Part shown: positions 17,454-26,408 of the stretch, piece by piece | Layout of the letters: each line of letters starts with the position of its first letter | How positions within the stretch are numbered: position 1 is the first letter of the stretch | Source of the DNA: Oceanimonas sp052119705 | Lineage (GTDB): Bacteria > Pseudomonadota > Gammaproteobacteria > Enterobacterales > Aeromonadaceae | Assembly: GCF_052119705.1 (NCBI RefSeq) | Contig: NZ_JBGQOP010000015.1 | Span: forward strand, 6,891-70,890 | Length of the DNA: 64,000 nucleotides | Reading direction: 5' to 3' | The notes under the pieces: generated by a model | Databases searched by the model: none | Seen by the model: only the letters and a program-made list of their open reading frames with translations | Told to the model about the DNA's origin: nothing | Translations under genes and position numbers: made by a program

Positions 17454-18932
17454 ATGTTTGAACAAACCTTTAAAAATATCGACGATATCTTTCACAAAGA
17501 TGCGGGCTGTTCCAGTGAGCTGGATTATGCGGAGCAAAGTTCTTGGCTGCTGTTTCTTAAGTATCTTGATGACTTAGAATACGAAAAATCCCTTGCAGCA
17601 GAACTGATGGGTGAGCAATACCACTACATTATTGACGAAAGATATCGTTGGAGCGCGTGGGCCGCGCCCAAAGATGCTGACGGCAAGCCGGATTATAATA
17701 ATGCGCTTACTGGCGACGATTTGATCGACTTCGTTGATTTTAAGCTTTTTCCTTATCTTAAGTCTTTCAAAGAAAAGGCTGATCGGCCGGATACCATCGA
17801 ATATAAGATTGGTCAGATCTTCAGTGAGCTAAGAAATAAGATCCAAAGCGGTTACTCACTGCGTGATGCGCTAGATAAAATTGATGAGCTGCGTTTTCGC
17901 TCCCAAGCAGAAAAGCATGAGCTGTCGCATCTGTACGAAACACGCATTAAAAACATGGGTAATGCGGGGCGTAACGGTGGCGAATATTACACACCACGGC
18001 CGTTGATCCGCGCCATGATCGATGTATTGCAGCCCAAGATTGGTGAAACCGTATATGACGGCGCCGCGGGCTCGGCGGGTTTCTTATGTGAAGCCTATGA
18101 TTATTTGCGTCAAGGGGGCCGTCTTGGCATCGAGGGGAAAAAACAGCTGTCTACCAGCGACTTAAAAACCCTGCAAGAAAAGACCTTCTACGCCAAAGAA
18201 AAAAAATCACTGGCCTATGTGATTGCCATTATGAATATGATTTTGCATGGTATTGAAGCGCCCAATGTGATGCACACCAACACGCTGGCGGAAAGCCTGC
18301 AAGATATTACCCCCAGCAATCAGCACGACATTATTCTGGCTAACCCGCCGTTTGGTGGCAAAGAGCGCAAAGAAGTGCAGCAGAATTTCCCGATTAAAAC
18401 CGGTGAAACCGCCTTCTTGTTTATGCAGCACTTTATGAAAATGCTCAAACCCGGTGGCCGTGCCGCCATCGTGATTAAGAACACCTTTTTAAGTAATACC
18501 GATAACGCCTCGGTGGCGCTGCGTAAAGAGCTGCTAGAAAACTTTAACCTGCATACTGTCTTGGATTGCCCGGCTAAAACCTTCTTAGGCGCGGGTGTGA
18601 AAACCGTAGTGCTGTTTTTTACCAAAGGCGAACCCACGCAAAAGGTTTGGTTCTACCAGCTTGATCCCGGTCGCAGCTTAGGCAAAACCAATGCGCTAAA
18701 CGACAACGACTTAAAAGAGTTTGTTGAACTACAGAAAACCTTTGCGGAGTCCGAAAAATCTTGGTCCATTAATGTGGCAGATATCGACCAAAAAACGTGG
18801 GATTTATCGGTTAAAAATGCCAACGCACCAGAAGCAGCTGCACTGCGTGAACCGTCTGAGATTATTGCTGAAATCATCGCACTGGATTTAGAAAGCGCGG
18901 CAATTCTGGATAGTATTCAGGAGTTGTTGTGA
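17454..18932 (+). CDS. hsdM: Type I restriction-modification DNA methyltransferase subunit
   Basis: N6-adenine methyltransferase of a type I system; two copies join one HsdS to form the modification complex. 492 residues: helical HsdM N domain (1-150), S-adenosylmethionine motif DGAAGSAGF (202-210) and catalytic NPPF (297-300). The GGEYYTPRPLI stretch (176-186) is typical of the family. AGGAAA upstream is rather far from ATG. The stop overlaps the start of hsdS, so the two are translationally coupled. Confidence 0.97.
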   Translation: MFEQTFKNIDDIFHKDAGCSSELDYAEQSSWLLFLKYLDDLEYEKSLAAELMGEQYHYIIDERYRWSAWAAPKDADGKPDYNNALTGDDLIDFVDFKLFPYLKSFKEKADRPDTIEYKIGQIFSELRNKIQSGYSLRDALDKIDELRFRSQAEKHELSHLYETRIKNMGNAGRNGGEYYTPRPLIRAMIDVLQPKIGETVYDGAAGSAGFLCEAYDYLRQGGRLGIEGKKQLSTSDLKTLQEKTFYAKEKKSLAYVIAIMNMILHGIEAPNVMHTNTLAESLQDITPSNQHDIILANPPFGGKERKEVQQNFPIKTGETAFLFMQHFMKMLKPGGRAAIVIKNTFLSNTDNASVALRKELLENFNLHTVLDCPAKTFLGAGVKTVVLFFTKGEPTQKVWFYQLDPGRSLGKTNALNDNDLKEFVELQKTFAESEKSWSINVADIDQKTWDLSVKNANAPEAAALREPSEIIAEIIALDLESAAILDSIQELL

Positions 18933-20095
18933 TGGAGTGGAAGATCAGTAACCTTACAGATATTTCGCAAGTACAAACTGGCAAGTGGGATGCAAATCAT
19001 GCAACAGAAGATGGCGCATATAAGTTTTTCACATGTGCGTATGAAGCCTTCTTATGTGATACCAAACGATTCGATGGCGAATGTTTAATATTACCAGGGA
19101 ATGGCGCGAACGTTGGCGAGGTGTTTTATTATTCTGGTGAGTTTGATGCATATCAGAGAACATATATCGTAAGTAATATTAAAATATTTCCTAAGTTTCT
19201 TTTTTATCATATGAAATGTTTCTGGAGAGAAAGGAATTTAGACAAACAATATGGTTCAGCAACAAACTATTTAAAAATTGGAAACTTTAAAGAGTATGAA
19301 GTTAGCTATCCTTGCATTCTCGAACAAAAACGCATTGTCGCCATCCTGGATGAAGCCTTTGCCGATATCGAACAAGCCCGCGCCAAAACTGAACAAAACC
19401 TAAAAAACGCCCGCGAGCTGTTTGAAAGCTACTTGCAGCAAGTATTCAGCCTGCGTGGTGAGGGGTGGGTTGAAACTAATTTAGGGACTGTGGCAGCTTT
19501 CAAGAATGGCTTGAATTTTTCACAGAGCAGCAAAGGAGAAAAATTAAAAGTTGTAGGTGTTAAAGATTTTAAGTCCAATTTCATGGTTCCTTTCGAACAA
19601 CTGGACACCATACAGATAGATGGTGATTTGTCAGAAGCCTACGAGTTAAAAGAAAATGACATTATTACTGTGAGATCTAATGGTAACAAAAGGCTTATTG
19701 GCAGGTGCTTGTTGGTGGGAGAAGTAGGTGAAAAAACATCTTACTCAGGTTTCACAATCAGAATCAGGTTGGAGAGCAAGGATGTTTTTCCAAAATTCTT
19801 AGCTTATTATCTCAAGTCTTCAACTGTTCATGAGCTATTAATAAATTCAGGTGGGGGTGCAAATATTAGTAATCTAAATCAGAAGATTCTAACGAGCTTG
19901 CCAGTGGCCTTTCCTCATTTTGATAAACAGATGCAGCTTGTAGATGCTATTGAGAAGGTTGAGATTGAATCACAAGCGCTTGAAAGGGTTTACGCGAATA
20001 AATTGAACACTATCGACGAACTCAAACAATCCATCCTACAAAAAGCCTTCTCTGGCGAGCTGAGTAAAAAAGAAAGCAAAGGAGCGGTTGCCTAA
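18932..20095 (+). CDS. hsdS: Type I restriction-modification specificity subunit
   Basis: Sets the DNA sequence recognised by the complex. There are two target-recognition domains (about residues 1-125 and 180-325), each followed by a conserved helical region (ILEQKRIVAILDEAF..., and HFDKQMQLVDAIEKVE...). The recognition domains are clearly more AT-rich than the helical parts and than hsdM, the usual sign of exchange of specificity modules. ATG at 18932 lies 8 bases after AGGAG; a GTG at 18929 is also possible. It shares one base with the fic start (TAATG). The recognised sequence cannot be read from the protein. Confidence 0.95.
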   Translation: MEWKISNLTDISQVQTGKWDANHATEDGAYKFFTCAYEAFLCDTKRFDGECLILPGNGANVGEVFYYSGEFDAYQRTYIVSNIKIFPKFLFYHMKCFWRERNLDKQYGSATNYLKIGNFKEYEVSYPCILEQKRIVAILDEAFADIEQARAKTEQNLKNARELFESYLQQVFSLRGEGWVETNLGTVAAFKNGLNFSQSSKGEKLKVVGVKDFKSNFMVPFEQLDTIQIDGDLSEAYELKENDIITVRSNGNKRLIGRCLLVGEVGEKTSYSGFTIRIRLESKDVFPKFLAYYLKSSTVHELLINSGGGANISNLNQKILTSLPVAFPHFDKQMQLVDAIEKVEIESQALERVYANKLNTIDELKQSILQKAFSGELSKKESKGAVA

Positions 20096-21246
20096 TGCCA
20101 AATCAAGAACCAATTAAATTTGAAGAGTTTAGCTCTGGCCAATGGGCGCAGCAGTATCAGTATAAAAGTTTTGAGCCAACTAAAATAAACCGTGAATGGC
20201 TTTGGCAAGATCCGGTAATTAATACATTGTTGGAAAAAGCTTCTCGGTCATTAGCTGAACTAGATGCTTTTACGTTAATCGTGCCAGATGTTGATTTATT
20301 CATTCAGATGCATATTACCAAAGAGGCGAATACCTCTTCGCGTATTGAAGGTACGCAGACGCAAATGGATGAAGCCGTGATGGAGGCATCTCAGCTATCA
20401 CCAGAGAAGCGCGATGATTGGACAGAAGTGCATAATTATATGCAGGCTATTAACGAGGCAATAGTAGAGCTTGAAAGGCTTCCACTATCTAATCGGTTAT
20501 TAAAGCATACTCATGAAATATTAATGCAGGGTGTTCGTGGTGAAAATAAATCGCCGGGTGATTTTCGCACGAGTCAAAACTGGATTGGTGGTAGTAGCTT
20601 AAAAGATGCCGCATTTGTGCCTCCGCATCATGACCAAGTATTAGACTTGATGAGTGATTTAGAGCAGTTTTGGCATAATGAAGAAATTAATGTTCCTGAG
20701 CTTATTCGTATTGCGCTTAGTCATTATCAATTTGAAACTATTCATCCGTTTTTAGATGGTAATGGTCGTATCGGGCGATTATTAATTACGTTATATCTAG
20801 TGAATAAAGGATTGTTACGAAAACCTTCTCTTTACCTATCTGACTTTTTTGAGCGAAATAGAAATAGTTACTATGATGCACTGACCAAAGTTAGAGAATC
20901 TAACGATATTATACATTGGGTGAAATTTTTTCTTTCGGCAGTAATAGAAACTGCCGGTAAAGGGAAAGAAACTTTCCAAAGTATCTTAGCTTTACGACAA
21001 GAGATGGACACTTTGATATTTGGCTATGGTAAGAGGGCTGAAAATGCACAAGTCTTACTAAAAAGACTATATAGCCGACCATCTATTTCAGCTAATGATG
21101 CAGCTGAATTGCTAGGTATAAGCCATCAAGCCGCATCTGCACTTTTAAATAAAATGGTTGAGGATAATGTGCTCGATGAGGTTACTGGCTATCAGCGAAA
21201 TAGAATTTTCTTTTTTAATCGCTATTTAACACTTTTTATAGATTAA
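20095..21246 (+). CDS. Fic-domain protein (probable AMP transferase) embedded in the RM operon
   Basis: Fic enzymes usually transfer AMP from ATP to a Ser, Thr or Tyr hydroxyl of a target protein. The full catalytic motif HPFLDGNGRIGR is at 217-228. An N-terminal SSRIEG (81-86) fits the [S/T]xxxE[G/N] inhibitory helix, which makes this a class II, self-inhibited Fic protein. The C-terminal ~75 residues look like a winged helix (SANDAAELLGISHQAASALL). It is coupled to hsdS by a one-base overlap and is more AT-rich than hsdM. The target is unknown; a role as guard, regulator or toxin of the RM system is only inference. Confidence 0.92.
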   Translation: MPNQEPIKFEEFSSGQWAQQYQYKSFEPTKINREWLWQDPVINTLLEKASRSLAELDAFTLIVPDVDLFIQMHITKEANTSSRIEGTQTQMDEAVMEASQLSPEKRDDWTEVHNYMQAINEAIVELERLPLSNRLLKHTHEILMQGVRGENKSPGDFRTSQNWIGGSSLKDAAFVPPHHDQVLDLMSDLEQFWHNEEINVPELIRIALSHYQFETIHPFLDGNGRIGRLLITLYLVNKGLLRKPSLYLSDFFERNRNSYYDALTKVRESNDIIHWVKFFLSAVIETAGKGKETFQSILALRQEMDTLIFGYGKRAENAQVLLKRLYSRPSISANDAAELLGISHQAASALLNKMVEDNVLDEVTGYQRNRIFFFNRYLTLFID

Positions 21247-21262
21247 AGTAGTTAAGGGCTCT

Positions 21263-21549
21263 TATGTGTAAGGCAGAGGGTAGTTATCTACACATGGATT
21301 TCTGTATGTAAGGCAAAGGGTAGTTACCTTACACATGGGTTTCTGTATGTAAGGCAGAGGGTAGTTACCTTACACATGGGTTTCTGTGTGTAAGGAAGAG
21401 AGTAGTTACCTTACACATGAGTTTCTGTATGTAAGGCAGAGGGTAGTTACCTTACACATGGGTTTCTGTGTGTAAGGAAGAGGGTAGTTACCTTACACAT
21501 GGTTTTCTGTGTGTAAGGTAGAGGGTAGTTATCTTACACATGGCTTTCT
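21263..21549. repeat. Tandem array of seven 41-bp hairpin-forming repeats
   Basis: TGTAAGG recurs at 21267, 21307, 21348, 21389, 21430, 21471 and 21512, i.e. steps of 40 and then five of 41. Each unit is TGTGTAAGG, a 13-14-base middle holding GGTAGTTACC, then CCTTACACA, so each folds into a 7-9-bp hairpin. The first and last copies are more diverged. There are no spacers, so it is not CRISPR, and 41 is not a multiple of three, so it is not coding. It lies between fic and hsdR. Confidence 0.93.
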
Positions 21550-21700
21550 ATGTCTAATTTTTAGTGACCATCGTCGTACATGGTTTTATTTTAATTTTTT
21601 GCATCTAGCTAGCTTGCTACTGCTCTCCGATATAGAGTCTCATATGAGATTTAATATACAGCTTGGTGCTGCCACTATTTTTAAATAAAGGATGAATTAA
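21550..21700 (+). promoter_or_regulatory. Upstream region of hsdR with 12-bp palindrome
   Basis: AT-rich leader. TCTCATATGAGA (21638-21649) is a perfect palindrome 51 bases ahead of the hsdR ATG, the size of an operator half-site pair. AAGGA about 8 bases before ATG is the ribosome binding site. The regulator, if any, is unknown. Confidence 0.4.
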
Positions 21701-24217
21701 ATGGCCATGAACGAAGCCGATACGCGTGCTAATTTAATTGATCCCAAGCTGGTTGCGGCAGGCTGGGGGCAGGTTGAGGGAAGTTTTATTCGCCGTGAGG
21801 TCAAGATTACTCAAGGGCGTATTATTGGTGGCGGTAAGCGTAGCAGCCCGGTTATCAGCGATTATGTGTTGGAGTACAAAGGCCATAAGCTGGCGGCTGT
21901 AGAAGCCAAAAAAGAAAGCCTCAGCTACACCGAAGGCGTGCGCCAAGCCAAGGACTACGCCAGTCGCTTACAGTGCCGTATCGGTTACGCAACCAATGGT
22001 CATCTGATTTACCAAGTGGATATGGTGAGCGGCAAAGAAGAACTGGTTGCGCAGTTTCTTAGCCCTGAAGCCTTGTGGCAGCTGACGTTTGCTGAGTTAG
22101 ATACTCAAACACCGGATTACACCGCGGTATGGCGCGAGCGTTTTGCTAAGATCCCGTTTGAAGTCAAAGGTGATTGGCAGCCGCGTTACTATCAAGAAAA
22201 TGCCATTCGCAACACCCTTGAAGCCATTGCGCAGGGCAAGCAACGTATCTTACTTACTTTGGCCACAGGCACAGGTAAAACCTGCATTGCTTTTCAGACC
22301 GCTTGGAAATTGTTTAATAGCCGCTGGAGTTTGAACGCACAAAAAGCCCCCGATGCCGCACAAAAACGCCCCCGTATTTTATTTCTGGCTGACCGCAATA
22401 TTTTAGCCAATCAAGCCTTTAATGATTTCAGTGCCTTTGGCGAAGATGCGCTGGTGCGTATTGATCCCAGTGAAATTAAAAAGAAAGGCACAGTGCCCAA
22501 AAACGCCAGCGTGTTTTTTACCATCTTCCAAACCTTTATGAGCGGCGGGCAAGACGAAGCAGGCAAAGATACGCCGTATTTTGGTGATTATCCTCAAGAC
22601 TTTTTTGACCTGATTATTATTGATGAGTGTCACCGGGGGGGCGCTAATGATGAAAGTTCGTGGCGCGATATTCTTGATTACTTTGCACCTGCGGTACAGC
22701 TGGGCTTAACGGCTACGCCTAAGCGCAAAGGCAACACCGATACTTACAATTATTTCGGTGAGCCGGTATACAGCTATACCCTCAAAGAAGGGATTAACGA
22801 TGGTTTTTTGACACCGTTTAAGTTGATACCCATTGTTGGCACTATGGATGAGTACGTTTATACGCCAGGCGATGGCGAAGTGATTAAGGGCGATCCAGAG
22901 CCTGGCCGTGTCTATAAAGAGGGCGACTTTAACCGCATTATTACCATCCCCGCACGCGAAGAGAAGCGGGTGCGTTATTGGATGGATATGTTTAACCCCA
23001 AAGAGAAAACCATTGTCTTTTGCGCTACACAAGAACATGCAGGCATGGTGCGTGATGTTGTAAATCAATATGCCGTTGAAAAGGGCTGGACGACTAACAG
23101 CAACTACTGCGTGCGTGTTACCGCCAATGATGGCGCAGCCGGTGATAATGATCTCAAGACTTTTCAGGATAACGAGAAAACTATCCCGACGATTCTGACC
23201 ACATCACGCAAGCTCTCCACCGGTGTTGATGCGCGCAACGTGCGCAATATCGTGTTGATGCGCCCGTGTAACAATATGATTGAGTTCAAGCAGATCATTG
23301 GCCGTGGCACGCGCATGTATGACGGTAAAGATTACTTCACTGTTTATGACTTTGTAAAAGCGCATTACAACTTTGCCGATCCAGAGTGGGATGGCGAACC
23401 AATAGGGCCTGAAGTGTGTGAGGTGTGTAATAACACGCCGTGCAGCTGCCCGAAAGAGCCTTGTGAACAGTGTGGGTTTCACCCGTGCAGTTGCCCTAAA
23501 CTTTGCCCTGTATGCAATGCTGAGCCGTGTGAGTGCGAGGCCGAGGTTTGTCAGATGTGCGGCGAATTACCTTGTGTATGTGTGCAAGAGCCTTGCTCTG
23601 AATGCGGTATGCAGCCATGTGAGTGCGGGCGTGAAGAAAAAATTATTATTCAATTGAGTGACGGTAAAGCAAGACAAATCCAGCATATCTCGTCGGCAAT
23701 GTATTGGAGCCCTGACGGTAAGCCCATTACCGCGAAAGAGTTTATTGAGCGCATGTTTGGCGACCTGCCACAGTTCTTTACCGATGAAGATCAGTTGCGG
23801 GCAATATGGAGCGATCCTACGACACGCGAAAAGCTGTTAGAGGACTTAGCGGAAGCCGGTTATGACGATGAAAAACTGGATAGCATGAAAGAGCTGATTG
23901 ATGCCAAAGACAGTGATGTGTATGACGTGCTTGCGTATGTTGCTTACACGGCGGAAACTCGTACCCGAAACGAGCGTGCTCAGCGAGCCAAACCTTTGAT
24001 CAGAAAGGCCTTCGCCAACTATAAGCAACATGAGTTTGTGGACTTTATTCTGGATAAGTATGTAGCCGATGGCGTAAATGAGTTAGCAGCGCAAAAAATG
24101 CGCAGTCTAATAGAGCTGAAATATAACACCATTAGTGATGCCGCCAGCGAGCTTGGCTCAATGGCGGCGATTCGCGAAACGTTTATTGGTTTTCAGCAAT
24201 ATTTATATCAGGCTTGA
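21701..24217 (+). CDS. hsdR: Type I restriction endonuclease subunit R (EcoEI-like)
   Basis: ATP-driven DNA translocase and nuclease of the RM system, 838 residues. It has an N-terminal PD-(D/E)XK nuclease (D54, E68-A-K70), helicase core with Walker A ATGTGKT (188-194) and DECH (308-311), motif VI region QIIGRGTRMYDGKDYF, and an EcoEI-type C-terminal domain (about 650-838). Between the helicase and C-terminal domain lie five tandem CxxCxxxPCxC units (about residues 573-642), a possible zinc-binding insert. It is separated from hsdMS-fic by the repeat array, so it may have its own promoter. No key catalytic residue seems missing. Confidence 0.95.
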   Translation: MAMNEADTRANLIDPKLVAAGWGQVEGSFIRREVKITQGRIIGGGKRSSPVISDYVLEYKGHKLAAVEAKKESLSYTEGVRQAKDYASRLQCRIGYATNGHLIYQVDMVSGKEELVAQFLSPEALWQLTFAELDTQTPDYTAVWRERFAKIPFEVKGDWQPRYYQENAIRNTLEAIAQGKQRILLTLATGTGKTCIAFQTAWKLFNSRWSLNAQKAPDAAQKRPRILFLADRNILANQAFNDFSAFGEDALVRIDPSEIKKKGTVPKNASVFFTIFQTFMSGGQDEAGKDTPYFGDYPQDFFDLIIIDECHRGGANDESSWRDILDYFAPAVQLGLTATPKRKGNTDTYNYFGEPVYSYTLKEGINDGFLTPFKLIPIVGTMDEYVYTPGDGEVIKGDPEPGRVYKEGDFNRIITIPAREEKRVRYWMDMFNPKEKTIVFCATQEHAGMVRDVVNQYAVEKGWTTNSNYCVRVTANDGAAGDNDLKTFQDNEKTIPTILTTSRKLSTGVDARNVRNIVLMRPCNNMIEFKQIIGRGTRMYDGKDYFTVYDFVKAHYNFADPEWDGEPIGPEVCEVCNNTPCSCPKEPCEQCGFHPCSCPKLCPVCNAEPCECEAEVCQMCGELPCVCVQEPCSECGMQPCECGREEKIIIQLSDGKARQIQHISSAMYWSPDGKPITAKEFIERMFGDLPQFFTDEDQLRAIWSDPTTREKLLEDLAEAGYDDEKLDSMKELIDAKDSDVYDVLAYVAYTAETRTRNERAQRAKPLIRKAFANYKQHEFVDFILDKYVADGVNELAAQKMRSLIELKYNTISDAASELGSMAAIRETFIGFQQYLYQA
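23417..23626 (+). repeat. Five coding repeats: CxxCxxxPCxC cysteine motifs in HsdR
   Basis: The units read CEVCNNTPCSC, CEQCGFHPCSC, CPVCNAEPCEC, CQMCGELPCVC and CSECGMQPCEC, joined by short acidic or Pro-containing linkers. They give 20 cysteines in 70 residues. Confidence 0.9.
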
Positions 24218-24748
24218 TAAAGATACCGCCAGTTCAGGCTTCTAAGCACGCTGCTTATCTCCTTAAATGCTCTTGGTTTTAATGATGTGCTGGTATCTTT
24301 TGTGTCGAGGAACGTCGGGTGTAGGCAGTGCGGTGCTGAAGACTATGACGGCTAGTTCGCGCATTAGCTGATGGTTACCGGCGATTAAGTAATAACTCAT
24401 AACTTCTGTGGAGTTTTCAGTCTGCTTGCCCCTTAAAAAACTAAAGATCTTTTGCCACGCCTCTTTGTTTACGAGAAGCACTGAATCCACGGAAAAATAG
24501 TGATCAAATCTGAATGTGATTTTTCTGGATAAGAGCCAAACCGTCATAGAGGGGCTCTTACCCCCATCAAAGGCTTTTTAGCTCTTGTCGCACGTGAACT
24601 GCGTTCCGTCTTCTTCCGTGGCAAAAAATATCTTTTTCGACTCCACATCTGTTATGCCGTTCTACTTAGCACATTATAAAGCGAGCCGTTATCAATACTA
24701 TGGCCCGCAATAATGCGGGCTCGGCTATTTTACGATGCACAGTCAAAG
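24218..24748. other. Gap after hsdR with one doubtful ORF
   Basis: About 530 bases between convergent genes. The only sizeable frame is the minus-strand one at 24263-24547, listed separately. A hairpin GCCCGCA/TGCGGGC at 24703-24720 is flanked by AGCCG/CGGCT and followed on the plus strand by TATTTT; it may end transcription. No RNA gene or insertion sequence is recognised. Confidence 0.5.
24263..24547 (-). CDS. Hypothetical protein (94 residues), doubtful
   Basis: I do not recognise it. The frame starts with ATG but has no good ribosome binding site (GGGGGTAAGAG lies too far upstream). The composition is unremarkable, with no signal peptide, membrane helix or motif. It fills an otherwise empty gap beside the restriction island, so it could be a small accessory gene or chance. 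Confidence 0.3.
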   Translation of the reverse strand: MTVWLLSRKITFRFDHYFSVDSVLLVNKEAWQKIFSFLRGKQTENSTEVMSYYLIAGNHQLMRELAVIVFSTALPTPDVPRHKRYQHIIKTKSI

Positions 24749-25972
24749 CTAAGCGCTGTGTGCGCTTTCTTTTTCATCGATCACGGCGGCGCCTATGATG
24801 TCGCCGGTGACGTTAGAGGCGGTGCCGCCCATGCTGAGAATGGCATCCACGCCGGCTATTAACGCCACTATTTCCAGCGGTAAACCAAATAAGCTTAATA
24901 CCGCCGACAAGGTGACTAAGCCGGCGGCGGGCACGCCTGCGGTGCCAATAGAGAGCAGGGTGCCGATAACCACTATGGTTAGCATGTCGGTCCAGGCCAG
25001 ATCTAAGCCCATGATATTGGAGGCAAACACCAAAGATACGCCCATGCGCAAGGCGCCGCCATCTGAGTTAAAGATGGCACCGAGCGGCAAGGCGAAGTGG
25101 GCCGTTTTTTCTGAAACGCCGGCTTTTTTCGCCGCTTGAATAGCAATGGGTAAGCTGGCGAGACTACTAGTGGTAAAAAAGGCGGTGGCATAAGCTTCTT
25201 TAATATCGATAAAAAAAGCTATTACCTTAAAACCTGCTAGTTTCAAACATGAGGTATAAACCAAAGCCCATAATAGCGCTAGGCCTAAGTAAAATGTGAG
25301 GGTAAATAGCAGTAAAGACTTAAAGGTAAGCCAGCCTTGGGCGCCAAAGGTAGCGGCGCTAATGGCGAATACACCTATGGGTGCATACAGCAGAATGCCG
25401 GCCAGTATTTTATAAAATAATTCATTAAAGGCACTAAATAGTCGCTCTAGAAGTAAGCCATGGTCTTGCATGCTGTTATCGACTGAATAAGTCATCCCCG
25501 ACATGGCCATGCCGATAATAATGGCAATAAATAAGATGGCCATTAAATCGCCGGCGGCAAAGGCGGCAAATAAGTTATCTGGCACTATTTTTAGCAGCAT
25601 GTCTGCGGCGTGCGGCAGGTGCGGTTTTTGCACTAGGGTATCTGGCAGCGACAGCTGTAAACCTGGGTTAAAAAATAGCGCCAAAGATACGCCAATGCAC
25701 ACTGCCATGGCGGTGGTGGCGGCATAATAGAGGATAAGTTTGCCACCGAGCCGTCCCATCTGGCGTAGGTTCATGCGGCCAATGGCCAGTGCCACCGTTA
25801 AGAAGATAACAGGCGTAGCGATCAGGCTTAATAAGCGGATAAAGACAGTGCCTAAAGGGCGGAGCACGACGGCGTGTTCGCGAAACAGAATCGCCACTAA
25901 AATTCCCAACACAAAGCCGGCCGACATTTTGATGACCAAAGAGGTGTCGTTATATTTTTTCCAAATGTTCAT
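24749..25972 (-). CDS. Dicarboxylate/amino acid:cation symporter (DAACS family)
   Basis: Inner-membrane secondary transporter, 407 residues, about eight membrane helices plus two re-entrant loops. The first loop is FFTTSSLASLP, where most relatives have a serine-rich FxTSSSxxTLP; the helix-7 motif is FNSDGGAL where GltP-type proteins have NMDGTAL. These changes suggest a substrate other than glutamate or aspartate, but I cannot name it. The ribosome binding site is weak. It is a single-gene unit. Confidence 0.88.
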   Translation of the reverse strand: MNIWKKYNDTSLVIKMSAGFVLGILVAILFREHAVVLRPLGTVFIRLLSLIATPVIFLTVALAIGRMNLRQMGRLGGKLILYYAATTAMAVCIGVSLALFFNPGLQLSLPDTLVQKPHLPHAADMLLKIVPDNLFAAFAAGDLMAILFIAIIIGMAMSGMTYSVDNSMQDHGLLLERLFSAFNELFYKILAGILLYAPIGVFAISAATFGAQGWLTFKSLLLFTLTFYLGLALLWALVYTSCLKLAGFKVIAFFIDIKEAYATAFFTTSSLASLPIAIQAAKKAGVSEKTAHFALPLGAIFNSDGGALRMGVSLVFASNIMGLDLAWTDMLTIVVIGTLLSIGTAGVPAAGLVTLSAVLSLFGLPLEIVALIAGVDAILSMGGTASNVTGDIIGAAVIDEKESAHSA

Positions 25973-26408
25973 GGGGATTGATTAGACCTCTGTTGAACGG
26001 GTGCAGAATGAACATAAATGGCCATTAAGGCTGAGTGGTGTGTGCTTGCGGCACTCTCTTGGGCGTAGCTAGCGCTAGCGCATGGTACATGAAAAGTCGA
26101 TTAGACGTAAAATAGGGTGCCCTTTGGGTCAATCTGCTGTGTTGCGGCTAGCGCTTGACCATCGCTTGGGCAAGACAGTAATCTGCAAAATATTGAAATG
26201 ATACCTACGACTGTAACTAAGCCTTGTTAAGGTTCATTTTTGCTGGCGTAAGCTGCGCTTTTTAAGTGCAAATAATTCAGTCAATATTTTTTGTTAAGCT
26301 AACATAATGCGCGGGTTTCAGGCAGGCCTGAGGGTACTCAGGATAGCCGTAGCGAGCGGCAATTTAGGGAAGTTAGCGTGCGCCAACGAGCGTAACGCAA
26401 GGATGGGT
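25973..26408. other. Divergent promoter region between the symporter gene and csrD
   Basis: No gene. It contains the perfect palindrome GCTAGCGCTAGC (26068-26079), with a half copy GCTAGCGC near 26147, and an AT-rich tract (about 26262-26305) likely to hold the csrD promoter. AAGG at about 26398-26402 is the csrD ribosome binding site. The frame is open back to 26307 but has no family similarity before 26409. Confidence 0.45.

Noticed and set aside
21263..21549. CRISPR array
   Set aside because: The 41-bp units follow one another without unique spacers, and no cas genes are nearby.
26068..26079. GCTAGCGCTAGC palindrome as an operator for csrD or the symporter gene
   Set aside because: It is a self-complementary repeat of a common tetranucleotide with no known regulator or second full copy; noted in the gap entry only.
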